Shown here: one piece after another, positions 44,769-55,768 of the stretch
How positions within the stretch are numbered: position 1 is the first letter of the stretch
Layout of the letters: every line of letters begins with the position of its first letter
Source of the DNA: Myrica gale
Lineage: Eukaryota; Streptophyta; Magnoliopsida; Fagales; Myricaceae
NCBI GenBank assembly: GCA_963930655.1
Contig: OZ005604.1
Location: forward strand, 3,792,001-3,856,000
Direction: 5' to 3'
Length of the DNA: 64,000 bases
Made by a program: the position numbers and the translations under genes
Notes under the pieces: generated by a model
The model's input: the letters and a program-made list of their open reading frames with translations, nothing else
Told to the model about the DNA's origin: nothing
The model's database searches: none

Positions 44769-45785
44769 ATGCCAAAGGAGAGAAGAGACCGTTCAATGTC
44801 TCGTGATAGGTACAGGGCATCTCCTTTTTCATGCAGCTATAGTCGTGCTAGACGATCTTCACCTAGAATTCCTTTAGAAACGAGGGAAAATGTGAGAGAA
44901 TGGGAAGAAGCTAGGTGCCCTGTCTGTATGGAACATCCTCACAATGCAGTTCTACTAATCTGTTCATCCCATGAGAAGGGATGCCGCCCATTCATGTGTG
45001 ACACAAGCTACCGCCACTCAAACTGTCTTGATCAGTTCCGAAAGTCATCTGCAGAAACCTCAGCAACAACAGCCGAACAAGATGATACTCAACTTTGGAC
45101 CCCTCAATTGTCTCCTAACGATACTTCAGAATCAACAGTTACAGAGATTCATGAAGAAAGAATTGAAGAAGGCCACCCTGCTTTGCAGCCCAGCTCTTGT
45201 GAGAACAAGGAGGAGCCTAAGTTATTATGCCCCTTGTGCCGTGGACACATCAAAGATTGGATTGTTGTGGATTCTGCCCGTCATTTCATGAACGCAAAAT
45301 GTAGAAGCTGCTCCTGCGAGACATGTAATTTCAGTGGCACTTATACAGATCTCAGGAAACATGCTAGGCTTGAGCACCCCCTTGTGCGCCCATCAGAGGC
45401 TGACCCAGAGCGTCGGCGCACTTGGAGGAGGCTGGAGCGACAGAGGGACCTTGGAGACTTGCTCAGCACACTGCAATCTTCCTTTGGAGAGGAAAGGAGC
45501 GACGACAGCATTTTGCCAATTGACGATGGGGGTTGGCTGACTGTCTTCTTTCTCATTCGAGTTTTTCGACCTGGTTCTAGTCCAAGAAGCAGCAGCTGGT
45601 CTGGTACCTCAAGAACCAGAGCACAACTGAGCATTAGAAGGAGATCTACCAGACTATGGGGGGAGAGCTATGATGGTGAAACTGGATCTTCTTCCAGAGA
45701 TGAGGACAATGACTCTTCGGACGGTGGCTCAGTTCCTTGGAGGCGCCGCCTGTGGCGGAGAACAACTCCTGACGAGGAGTCATGA
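44769..45785 (+). CDS. DUF1644 family zinc-finger-like protein
   Basis: A single coding exon encodes 338 residues from the ATG at 44769 (MPKERRDRSMSRDRYRASPF); an in-frame ATG at 44742 would add nine residues, but the MPKERR start is the family form. The family core is RCPVCMEHPHNAVLLICSSH with CRPFMCDTSYRHSNCLDQF (about 49-90), an acidic variable linker, then LLCPLCRGHIKDWIVVD, CRSCSCETCNFSGTYTDLRK and HARLEHP (about 152-204). The N-terminus is Arg/Ser-rich and nuclear-signal-like, the C-terminus basic and Ser-rich, with a hydrophobic stretch GGWLTVFFLIRVF near 258-270. DUF1644 proteins are plant-specific, cysteine-rich and RING-like in spacing; some are tied to stress responses, and no biochemical activity is firmly known. 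Confidence 0.92.
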   Translation: MPKERRDRSMSRDRYRASPFSCSYSRARRSSPRIPLETRENVREWEEARCPVCMEHPHNAVLLICSSHEKGCRPFMCDTSYRHSNCLDQFRKSSAETSATTAEQDDTQLWTPQLSPNDTSESTVTEIHEERIEEGHPALQPSSCENKEEPKLLCPLCRGHIKDWIVVDSARHFMNAKCRSCSCETCNFSGTYTDLRKHARLEHPLVRPSEADPERRRTWRRLERQRDLGDLLSTLQSSFGEERSDDSILPIDDGGWLTVFFLIRVFRPGSSPRSSSWSGTSRTRAQLSIRRRSTRLWGESYDGETGSSSRDEDNDSSDGGSVPWRRRLWRRTTPDEES

Positions 45786-46626
45786 CAGCAAAACTGTGGG
45801 ATCTGTTTGATTGCTGTTGTTCATCAGTTTCAAAAGTATTGTTTTAGTTCTCTGTGTCATAGCTGCCAAATGATTTCCTGATCGTAGATTTGCAATTGGA
45901 AGTATGTCTTAACTGCTTGTATTGTGTTTTTCAGGTGGACAAGAGGGAAGAAATGGAAGTTCTTTCGCTCGTGCATTGGAAATCTGTGCCATAGTGGAAC
46001 AGTTTTATATTGAAGTTGCTGGAATGTCATCCAAATTCCAAAGAGTGGAGAAATTTCCAAAGAGTGGAGAAATTGTAATTTATAGAAACGCCTTTAATTA
46101 TATCATACTTCGTTCAGAAGCCAGCTTTGGTTCATTTTCCCATTCGCTGCAATTACATCAAAGCTCCTCTTTGATCCATCAAGATTGTAGTAGGGAATGT
46201 ACGTTTTGAGAAAATTTTAAGAATTTTAATAGTGTGAATATTTAGGTGATGTTGAGTTGTTGAGTTGTATTGATGTGTGTAAAAAAAATAATGTTGAGTT
46301 GTATTAATATACGTGTAAAAATAATGTTACGAGTATCAATTTAGAAAGATAGATTCAAATTCCCAAAACCGTTATTGGGCCAATTGCTAAGCTCTCGTTA
46401 CTTAGCAGCAGTTTCGGGTCATATAATCCATGTCCTTGTGGGTCAAGGGTGCTTGAAATTTGAATAGGGTAAATTTTGTTCGATTGGTGCCCAATAATTA
46501 TTCTAGGGAAAAAAAGAAATTGGAAAGAATATTCAGTTACCAATACTTATAATCCATGTTCCTATGGAACCAACAGAATATTCTAACGTGAAAATTTGAA
46601 AATTAGAAATTTTTAAAAAAAATTAA
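45786..46626. other. 3-prime flank of the DUF1644 gene, low-complexity patch
   Basis: 3-prime UTR and spacer. 46235-46330 has a repeated TGTTGAGTTGTATTGATG or TATTAATA unit with GTGTAAAAATAATG, a common low-complexity plant motif. No gene is seen. Confidence 0.45.
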
Positions 46627-47209
46627 GGGTTAAATGCAAGTCATACCCCTGTGGTATGCGGTAATAGTAAATATGTCCCTGAGGTAAACAAAGTTATTTT
46701 CATACCCCTGAGGTATACATTCAGGAGCGAATATGCCCTTCCGTTATGTGCCGTTTGAAACACTAACGGTAAAGGCTGACGTGTCAAAATTCGACACGTC
46801 AGCACCAATCACAACACACCTGGCATTTAAAAAAAAAACAGGGGGAGAACCCCCGAGCGGCGAAGGGAGCCCAGATCTGGGCTCCCCCGTCGCCGGGGTG
46901 GCACCCTGTCGGCCACCCCTCGCGGCGGCGAAGGGAGCCCAGCCGCTCGGGGGTTCTCCCCCTGTTTTTTTTTTTAAATGTCAGGTGTCAAGTTGTGATT
47001 GGTGCTGACGTGTCGAATTTTGACACGTCAGAATTTACCGTTAGTGTTTCAAACGACACATAACGGAAGAGCATATTCGCTCCTGAATGTATACCTCAGG
47101 AGTATGAAAAGGACTTTGTATACCTCAGGGGTATGAAAATGACTTTGTTTACCTCAGGGGCATATTTGCTATTACCGCATACCACAGGGGCATGACATTC
47201 ATTTAACCC
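46627..47209. mobile_element. Mutator-like foldback element with perfect 9-bp target duplication
   Basis: It is flanked by AAAAATTAA at 46618-46626 and 47210-47218. The arms start GGGTTAAATG and are near-perfect inverted copies of about 200 bp, built from clauses such as CATACCCCTGAGGTATACA and CTGACGTGTC. The right arm carries one extra clause. The core (about 46835-46975) is GC-rich and itself inverted (CAGGGGGAGAACCCCCGAGC, AGGGAGCCCAG). No transposase is encoded, so movement would need a factor in trans. A 9-bp duplication points to the Mutator superfamily. Confidence 0.92.
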
Positions 47210-47379
47210 AAAAATTAATGTAAAATTAAAGGAAGTGTGTTTAGGAGGGATAGTTGTGGATTTTTGAAAAAAAAAATTGTTTCTAGACAAATTGAGACTG
47301 TAGATGTACATTAGTTGACATAAAAAACTTCATGGCGTGTCTTAGTTTATTTTTGAGATTCATATTAAATGAATCCTGA

Positions 47380-48344
47380 GCAAGTCCAGCGGTTCAACAA
47401 GATTGGTGATCGTCTGAGAATGGTTAAGGTTTGATTGAAGTCTACATATAGTTTACCGACACGAAATTAACGCGGTGATGTTTTTAAAGAACTAAAAGTT
47501 TGAGCATAGTTCGCTTACAATTTGATCAGAATTGACGAAAAGACTTGTTACGGTTTTAACAAATGCGCCCAAGATTCAAGAAGTCTCGTAACTTTGTGAA
47601 TACCTTCTCTCTGACCCTACGGAGTATAAAAGTCATTTTCTCTCATTCATTCAGAACGTTCCTTGAAATAATTTTGAGAGATCTAGCTGTTGCGAGCTTT
47701 TATGAGATATTCTTTGTTACTGTTTTTGTGGTTTGTTCATGTGTAAACTGTGAGCAAACCTTATGAGATTTTCTTCTCCCTTGGATCCCGGTTTGGATTT
47801 CAATCATCAAGATTTACCTTGTTAAAGAATGATAACTCTAGAGGTTGTTGGAGATCTACCAAGGCTAAGTGTTTCAGTTGTGAAGAAGCCGATTGATTGT
47901 GGGTGTATGGAAAAATTGGCTTGGCTGTGAAGATTCTAGTGGATTCGTTTAAACCGGCTCACGAGCTCGGAGAATTTTTTCGTCTTGAAAGAATTATTTC
48001 AAGTGATTTTTCTCTTCGTCATCATTATTGGTGTTATCTTGGTTGATTGTGATTTCGTAGTTGATTGTGTTGATATTGCAATTGTTAATCATATGTTTAT
48101 TTGATTAAGAAAGATAATCTTGAACATATTGAATAATTAATAATTAATAATCTGCAATATCCTGTTCATATTGATTAGTTAATTCTGCATAGTATACTGT
48201 TAATTGTAGTGTCTTTAAAGTTTGTTGATAATCTTGTGAGACTATGCAGCAGTAAAATAAAAAGGATCGAAAATTTTGAGAACTTAGTCAACCCCCCTTT
48301 TGTGTTTGATTACTAGTATATTAGGTCTTAAACATTCTTGTTCA
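47380..48344 (+). mobile_element. 5-prime LTR of a plus-strand Copia element
   Basis: The LTR ends CTTGTTCA at 48344, immediately before a primer-binding site. It shares its last 410 bp (from GAAGATTCTAGTGGATTCG, about 47928) with the 3-prime LTR at 51735-52105. GAGTATAAAAG at about 47621-47631 is a good LTR TATA box. The left boundary is not certain. Confidence 0.7.
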
Positions 48345-48358
48345 ATTAGTATCGTAGC
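48345..48358 (+). other. primer-binding site of the Copia element
   Basis: ATTAGTATCGTAGC lies directly behind the LTR. It is the usual initiator-methionine tRNA primer site ATTGGTATCAGAGC with mutations. Confidence 0.7.
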
Positions 48359-48391
48359 TAGACATCGACTCCAAAGACTTGAAAATTCAAT

Positions 48392-50735
48392 ATGGATAGA
48401 AGTCAATCATTAAGTGATCATCCGTTCTTTGATGGATCAAACTACGTTTACTGAAAAGTGAAAATAAGAACTTTCCTTAAGTCCATAGATGAAAGGGTAT
48501 GGACTGTTGTGACTTTGGGATGGGAGAAACCGTCTATCACAGTGAATGAAGAAAAGATCGTGAAGGAACCACAGTAATGGACTACGAATGAGAAGGAAAT
48601 CGCCCGCTGGAATAGTAAGGGACTATACGCCATTTCCATGAGTTTTTCCCCTGAGGAATTTATGAGGATCTCTAAATGTGAAACAGCGAAAGAGGCTTGG
48701 GATATCCTCTTGATCACTCATGAAAATACTGATATTGATAAGGTAAACTTCGTAGTTTTCACATCATCTATTGTATCTAACAAGTTTGCTGATTTTGACA
48801 ATCTAGATGAAACCATTTCTGAAGATTTAAATGAAGTCGAGAGCTTGAAAGAAGCTTATCAAGAATTATGTGAGGAGAGTATTAAAACTAAAAATGAGAA
48901 TATCATGATACTTAAGAAAGTTTATTCTAAGAGAGATGAGCTAAGTTAGAAGATTCAAGAGCTTACCGTGACAAAAAAAGCCCTTGAAGATCAAGTCATG
49001 AGGCTAACCAAGGAGCTGAAACAAGTTGATGGTCAGATGAAGAAATTCACCATGGGAACCAGCAAACTTGACAAGATACTTCAAATTGGTCAGTCTAATA
49101 ACAACAAGAGAGGTTTGAGATACGAGAGTTCAACATCAGTTCTTACATCCTCAGATAAGGTGGTATTTGTACCAGCAACTAAAGAAAAGTCTATTGTACC
49201 CGAACCACCAATCAAGGTAAAGAAACCGGTAATTTCGAAAAACCTTGTTTCTACTAGCTCTAAAAATTCCAGATTTATTCCTACTTGTTTTTCACTGTGG
49301 AAAAATTAGTCACGTTAAACCAAAGTGTTATGAATTCTTGAAAAGTGAAAGTAGACGAGATTATTCCAGCAATGTTTCAAAATCTGAGTATGGTAAGTTG
49401 ATGTTACAAGTAAGTGTATTGACTCAATAAATTCAACTTATAAATCATAAGTTAAACCCCTTGAAAAATAAAAAACAAGTTTGGAGAAAGAAATCTACTA
49501 ACTCTTGTTTTGTAGCTCACATTGCCTTAAAGGCAAAAAGCAACTTTAAATGGTACCTTGACAGTGGCTAATCCAAACACATGTGTGGAGACAAAAGCAT
49601 GTTCACCACTCTTAAAGATGGTAAGGGAGGAGCTGTAACTTTCAGAGATGAGAGTAAATCCAAAATCCTTTGTAAAGGTTCAGTAACTCTTCCTGGCTCT
49701 CTAGTTTTTAATGATGTTATTTATCTGCAAGATCTAAAATCAAATTTGTTAAGCATTAGTCAGATATGCGCTTTTAGGAATTGATGTAAGATTTACTAAA
49801 AACAAGTGTTCTAGTATTAACTCTAAGGGAAAAATTTGTTTTTAGTGGAACACGAACATATGATAATTGTCATGGGATAATCATTGATGATGTTTTGTCT
49901 TGCAACAAATCTAATATTTATATATCTCATCTTTGTCATCAAAGATTAGTTCACATTAACTATCGTGATTTAACAAAAATTACAAAGTTAGTTGATGACG
50001 TACTTAGACTAGAAAAACTGGTCGACAACGTTTGTGGACCTTGTCAATTGGGAAAACAAATTAGAACATCACATAAAAATACCACTGATATTTTTATGGG
50101 GAAAATACATTTTTCACCCACAAACTACCATAGGTTTGACACTTTGCACCATAAACTACCAATTTTGATACATTACATCCTCTAACTACCAATTTTTGAC
50201 ACTTTGTACCCTTTTTTAAAATTTGAGACTAAATTGACGATATTGCCTTTGACCTATTTTGTATATAGTAAAGAAATTATTGTAAATTTATTAATTTATC
50301 AAAGGTATTATTGTCAAATGGAGGATGCAAAGTGTTTAATATTAGTAGTTGGAAGGTGCAAAGTGTCAAAATTGGTAGTTTAGGGTGCAAAGTGTCTAAC
50401 ATTGGTAGTGTAAAGGTTACATAGTTCAAAGAAAGAAGTTTGAAGCTTTTGAGAAAGTTAAAAACCTTTATAATCGTCTACAAAATGAACAAGGTTACAT
50501 AGTTCAAAGAATCCAAAGTGACCATGAGAAGGAATTTGATATCACTAACTTCCACACCTTGTGTCTTGATGAGGGGATACATCAAGATTTTTCTGCACCT
50601 ATAACACCTCAACAGAACAGAGTTGTTGAGAGAAAAAAATGGGTCTTTCAAGAAATGGCTTATGTAATGCATTATGGTAAAGATATTGCGAAAAAGTTTT
50701 GGAGTGAAGCTATAATAATTATCTTAAAAATTTGA
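48392..50735 (+). pseudogene. Ty1/Copia gag, protease, integrase remnant
   Basis: Gag begins MDRSQSLSDHPFFDGSNYVY (with a stop in place of a Trp codon) and contains FMRISKCETAKEAWDILLIT. A decayed zinc knuckle (CFHCGKISHVKPKCYE, in two frames) is at about 49290-49335. The protease region is at about 49550 (WYLDSG, then HMCGDKSMFTTL, SNLLSISQIC). A pre-integrase HQRLVHINYRDL and CGPCQLGKQIRTSHK follow at 49935-50075. The integrase core resumes after an insertion with EGIHQDFSAPITPQQNRVVE at about 50575. RT and RNase H are absent. Multiple stops: dead. Confidence 0.85.
50095..50425. mobile_element. phrase-type foldback MITE nested in the Copia element
   Basis: The left arm starts GGGGAAAATACATTTTTCAC and has AAACTACC, TTTGACACTTTGCACC and CTAACTACCAATTTTTGAC clauses. 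The right arm carries the inverses (GGTGCAAAGTGTCAAAATTG, GTAGTTTAGGGTGCAAAG). It splits the Copia integrase reading frame, so it arrived later. No coding capacity. Confidence 0.75.
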
Positions 50736-51727
50736 TCATAAATTTAGTTGTTGGTTATGCATGTGTAATAATGTTCTTTTGTTAGTCTAACATCCTTTTA
50801 GATAATATTATGATAATTTTGAATTTTTTTGAATATTTTGTGAAAATTCAGTAAAATATAATTTTCTGTGACTAAACTGTGATATTTATTTCACATAGAG
50901 TTTACTTGTAGTTTTATCAATCTATGTGTTAATGGTGGTGGAAAGTGTTCGTGCTCAGGTATATGTCTTGGTAACTTCGAAATTTTTTTTACAAGTGTGG
51001 GCATGATGTTTACGGTAAGGGTTGGGTTCTTTTTAAAAGAAAATGGGCCTACATGTTTTTTTACCTTGTTTAGTTAGAAGCTCATTTACCCAACTACCCT
51101 CACTTTTAACCCTAGCCACTTATCACTTTCTACCCGACGCCTTTCTCTCCCCTTCTACTCCTCACTTGTGCCGTCTTAGATTCTTGTTAAAGATAATTCT
51201 TGTTTAATCACCCACTACGGTTTGAAAATGTAAGATTCTTTACTTTTCTAGCTTTGTCTTTATTTTCTATAAGAATTTTTGGACTTGTTGGTGGTCATTT
51301 GGCCGTGTGGTCTCGTGCGGTGGATTCGACATCTATTTTTTAGATCTTTGTGTTTATGCTTATAATATGCATGAAATTTCATGAGTTTTGATGTAAAAGT
51401 GTTTAAGAGTTCTTTATTATACCCATCCATTTGGCACTCCATTTCAAGAGATTTACAAAGTTTTCAAAATTTAGGATTTATAATGTTTTGCCCCTTTCTC
51501 AAAATCTTGTTAAATAGTTTTGTATTTCTAGTATATCTCTTCACTATGTGTCAAGATTAAGTAAGATTAGTTTATTAAATCATTATCCTGATTAGTTGAC
51601 TTGGATTTATGGGAAATCATTGATTATTGAAGAATATGAGTAGTCGGGTTACACATAATTCATAGATGTACAAGTTGTGTTAAACTAGCAACGAAATGTT
51701 GGATAGTTTATAGATCACTGTGTACCG
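50736..51727. other. unassigned AT-rich DNA between Copia remnant and its 3-prime LTR
   Basis: This replaces the RT-RNase H region. 50980-51250 contains a GC-richer piece with CCCTCACTTTTAACCCTAGCC that looks like promoter or LTR DNA of another element. No gene is seen. Confidence 0.4.
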
Positions 51728-51734
51728 AATTTAA

Positions 51735-52105
51735 AGATTCTAGTAGATTTGCTTAAACCAGCTTACGAGCTCAAAGCGTGTTTTTTATCTTGAAAGAATT
51801 CTTTCAAGTGATTTTTCTCTTCGTCATCACTCTTGGTGTTATCTTGGTTGATTATTGTTTCGTAGTTGATTGTGCTGATATCGCATCGTGAACATATTGA
51901 ATACTTAATAATCTGCAATATTTTGTTCATATTGATTTGTTAATATCGCATAGTATATTATTAATTGTTGTGTCCTTGAAGTTTGTTGATAATCTTGTGA
52001 GAATGTGCAACAGTAAAATAAAAATGGCCAAAAATTTGGAGAACCTATTCAACCCTCCTTCTAAGTTCGGTTACTAGTATATTGGATCTTAAACAATCTT
52101 GCTCA
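51735..52105 (+). mobile_element. 3-prime LTR (truncated) of the Copia element
   Basis: It matches 47928-48344 with about 10 percent differences by eye, from AAGATTCTAGTAGATTTGC to AACAATCTTGCTCA. The first part of the LTR is missing. Confidence 0.75.
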
Positions 52106-52739
52106 GATACCAATAATTAAAAATTAAAAATGTTATTGGCATGGAAAATTATGTTCGGATGAAAAAACATTTGGAAATCAGAAAAGATTTTCAAAACTGT
52201 TGAACAAAGTAACCAATCGGGCTTTAATCATGGACTTGTGATTTTAATTAAGTATGTTTGAATTTAAAAGATTTTGGCGGCAGGTTAATAACTCTGTTTA
52301 TTGATTTATTTATTCTTAATAAACCTAAAAAGCTATTTTACGCCGTGGGCCATCTAGAATGGATTTGAAGAAAGTTTCTCGCGAAGTTTAAAATCGCTTG
52401 CAACCCGAATTCAAACTCAGTGAGTGGAACGCGTGCCGAGTTAGTTATCGGAAGCACATACATGTAAAATTATAATTCAAGACGTTGCGGCAGCCTTATT
52501 TATGGGTGTGCAACTTGACAATCATGGTCCTTGCCACCTTGTCCTTTCTCTCTTTGCCAATTTTGCTGTGCCTCTTTTGCTTTTATTCCTGAATAGTCCC
52601 CAACCTTTCCTTTTTCTTCTCTGGCCGGAGATAGATTTCCGAGTTTAGCATCTGACTCCGATGCACTGAGAAAGACAGGAAGAAGAACAAGGTTTTTGTG
52701 TATTTGGGCTTTTTGTCTGGGTTTTCTGAAATTTTGTAA

Positions 52740-55700
52740 ATGGGGGCGGAGACCAACTCCAACTCTGCCTCTGAATGCGATGTGAACAACAACAACAGCG
52801 AGACCCAGGTGATGCTAAACGTGTACGATCTCACCCCTATGAATAACTACACGTCCTTTTTCGGTTTTGGGATCTTTCATTCCGGTATTGAAGGTTAGTT
52901 GGAGAAGTATCTCACTTTGTAGCTTCTTCGCTTTTCTTTCTACAATGTTTTGGCTTCTTTTGAGTTTCAGTGATTTGGTTTCTTTGGTTCTTCATGATGC
53001 TGTATTGGCGTCTTATTGATTTTTTTTTTGTCGTTTGGTGTTTCTTCATTTCAGTTGCTTCTTCTTTATCTCTGTTTATTGGTTTATCTTCTTTCCCTCC
53101 GCACGCCCCTTTTGGCATGTTTATTTGTTGACAGTGATGTCAGTGAATATGAATGGTTGCGCGAACAAGTTAGGAGATGGAAGTCATGGGGTCTCTTAAT
53201 TGATGATATTTTAAGTGTTCTTTTTAATTGAACTTACATTTCGTTCCTATAGAATATCATTGATCGAAATTTGATTATTGCTAGTTCGGAAATTGAAAAT
53301 TTTGGTTTAGACCCTAACAAACACTTATATCTATTCAAACTTATAATACTTAAAAAAAAAATCTATTCAAACTTAGAAAGACTTCTTAAACTCTTGAACA
53401 TGACCAAACTTAAAATACAACTCAATTTTGAATTTAAATTTGGGACAGAATTTTGCCGACACTCAAACACTAACAGAAATGATGACTGCTATCATTTGTT
53501 CTGAAATGGGTTGTGTGCAAGTGTCAGTATGCTTGATCAGCGTGCTTTCTTTTGTTTATGATTTGATGATATTGACCAAAATAAATTATGACGTAGTGAT
53601 TTAGTTATACTTATACGGATGCTAAGTAATTTTTCGTGCGCCATTATTACATATCAGTTTGGTGGTAACTAACTGGAAGTGGATTAGATATATAGGGGCA
53701 TCTTAGCTGAGCCATCGGCCTTTAAATGTAAAAGTCAGTGGAAAACCTCAGAAAAAAAAGAAATATTGGACTTCCTATTCAGCGGAAATGACTTTGGTTA
53801 TCGAGACAAAGGAGTAGTTCTTTAAAGCAAGTAAAATTTCTTACCCGCGAAGGACTAATAGTTTTGCTCAACTCTTAAGGGTTTTCAGACAAAGACATTC
53901 TTAAGTTCTCTGAATAGTTTAGGATAATTTAGCTGCAAGAGCTTTAGAACCTGAGGCGGCACTCTAGAGTGCCCTTTATCATTACCTATTTGAATTGTTT
54001 TGCCACAGATTACCAATGTCCTTAAGATCAATTGAGTCCATTGTTCTATTCTTACATTACTTTGCGTAAGCCAGTTATCCTGGATCATAATACGATTGTC
54101 CTGTCTATTTGCATATACCAGAATCTAGAATGGTAACGTTGTGGTCTTTTTGTCTAACCGCTAACAGGGGATGGATGGGATGTGTGTTTTTTGCCTCTTC
54201 CTTTTTGTCTAAGCAACTGGGCAGGAAAATATTCTAGGTCTCTTGTAAACGTGAAGTTAGGGAAGAACCATGATATGAATCTGAAGGATCAGAAAGAAAG
54301 AGATTTTGGTATTGTGTGAACTCTGTTTGATTACAACAAGAGTTTCCATCTTGAGATATGCTTATCCAAGTGTTTTAAAGTTTAGTGCTATACACATCAA
54401 AGCAAGGTTTACAGTTCTTCTTTGGAAGACTTGTGAAGTATTGTCGAAAATTTTCCTTTCAATTTTCTTTATTGTTAATTTGGGTCTTCATAATCTTAAA
54501 TCTAATGAACACACTATACATCTATCATTCTGTATGAACAGTCCATGGTAAGGAGTATGGATTTGGAGCTCATGACTTCCCAGCAAGTGGAGTTTTTGAA
54601 GTAGAACCAAGGACTTGCCCAGGTTTTGTTTACCGCTGTTCCCTCCCGTTGGGTCACATAACTATGCTGCCGTCTGAGTTCCGGACATTTATTGAGAATG
54701 TAGCTTCGGAGTATCATGGGGATACCTATCACCTCATTTCGAAGAATTGCAACCATTTTACAGATGACATCTCATGTAGATTGACGGGTAAACACATACC
54801 AGGGTGGGTGAATCGTCTTGCCCGGCTAGGTACCAAGAAGTTTACAACAACTTATCTCCAATCTCTTCTCTCCAGCATTTCATTAATTCACTTATCTCTC
54901 TCTCTCTCTCTCTCTCTAGAGCTTCGTTCCTCCCAAGGCTGTTAGCCATGTAGCTAAGGGACATTACAGAACACAGGGTTTCAATGTAAAACTTGCTTCA
55001 TCGGAATTAGGCCGTCTCTAAAAGGAAAATCTCTTTCTTACATTTTCTTAGTCATGAGTTTTGAACTGAATGTGATCAGTGTTATACGTAAGAGTGTCAG
55101 AACCTGAAACAATTGACAATGAGTTTTTTTCCCATTGTTAGATGAGTTGCAGCACCAATCCTATGGCTTGACTTCGGATTGATTCCCAACCAGCAGCTTT
55201 GTGTTTTGAACTTTAAATTGTGGGACATTAGAACCATTCTTGTTTAATAGGTCGGCCATAGTACGTCCTTTTCATGTTTTTTGATCTTTTCTTTTTTGTG
55301 GAATGAGAAAGAAGTAAGCATTTGTATTGACAGTTTCAATCCACACTTCCCACAGAGAAACACGTGACAGATGCTTATCCTACAAATATAAGGAGAAGCT
55401 TTATACTGAAGTTTTTTTTTTTTTTCAGGTTCTTTATGTAGTTGTCTGCTTCCTGAAAGCCTTAAAGCAACTACTGTCAAACAGCTGCCTGAATACCACG
55501 ATTGTTCAGGTGAGCATTCTTTTTTTTTCCTTTTCTTTTTGTAAAATTTCCTCTGTAATTTATTTTTGACTCTACGTGTAGTCCATATCTAAATCAGCAG
55601 CACCCTTTACCGTTAACATTTGCAAACTTGTTTTGGTGGTTTTCTGTAGAAGAAGACTGTACGGAATCTCTATCAACCACCACTGCACGCGAGTCAACAG

Positions 55701-55768
55701 AAATTGATGAGGATCAAGAGAAGGCTCTGCTTTGCCCATTGGCCTTTGTTAAAGAGACACACAAGTGA
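52740..55768 (+). CDS. PPPDE-domain (DeSI-like) cysteine peptidase
   Basis: Four exons, 52740-52893, 54542-54829, 55429-55509 and 55650-55768, join in phase with GT-AG introns and total 642 bases, 213 residues. The PPPDE fold is clear: LNVYDLTPMNNY (26-37), FGFGIFHSGIEVHG with the catalytic His47, EYGFGAHDFPASGVFEVEP, HGDTYHLISKNCNHFTD with the catalytic Cys121, and LTGKHIPGWVNRLARLG. The tail is acidic. Proteins of this family remove SUMO or ubiquitin (DeSI/PPPDE peptidases); plant members are annotated as deSI-like, and some act on SUMO conjugates. Both residues of the His-Cys dyad are present, so it should be active. Intron 1 is long (1.65 kb). It converges with the thioesterase gene downstream. 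Confidence 0.95.
54895..54917. repeat. (TC)n in intron 2 of the PPPDE gene
   Basis: An uninterrupted TC dinucleotide array of about 11 units. Confidence 0.9.

Noticed and set aside
44971..45291. Alternate-frame open reading frame inside the DUF1644 coding exon
   Set aside because: Shadow of the real frame; the conserved cysteine motifs are in the other frame.
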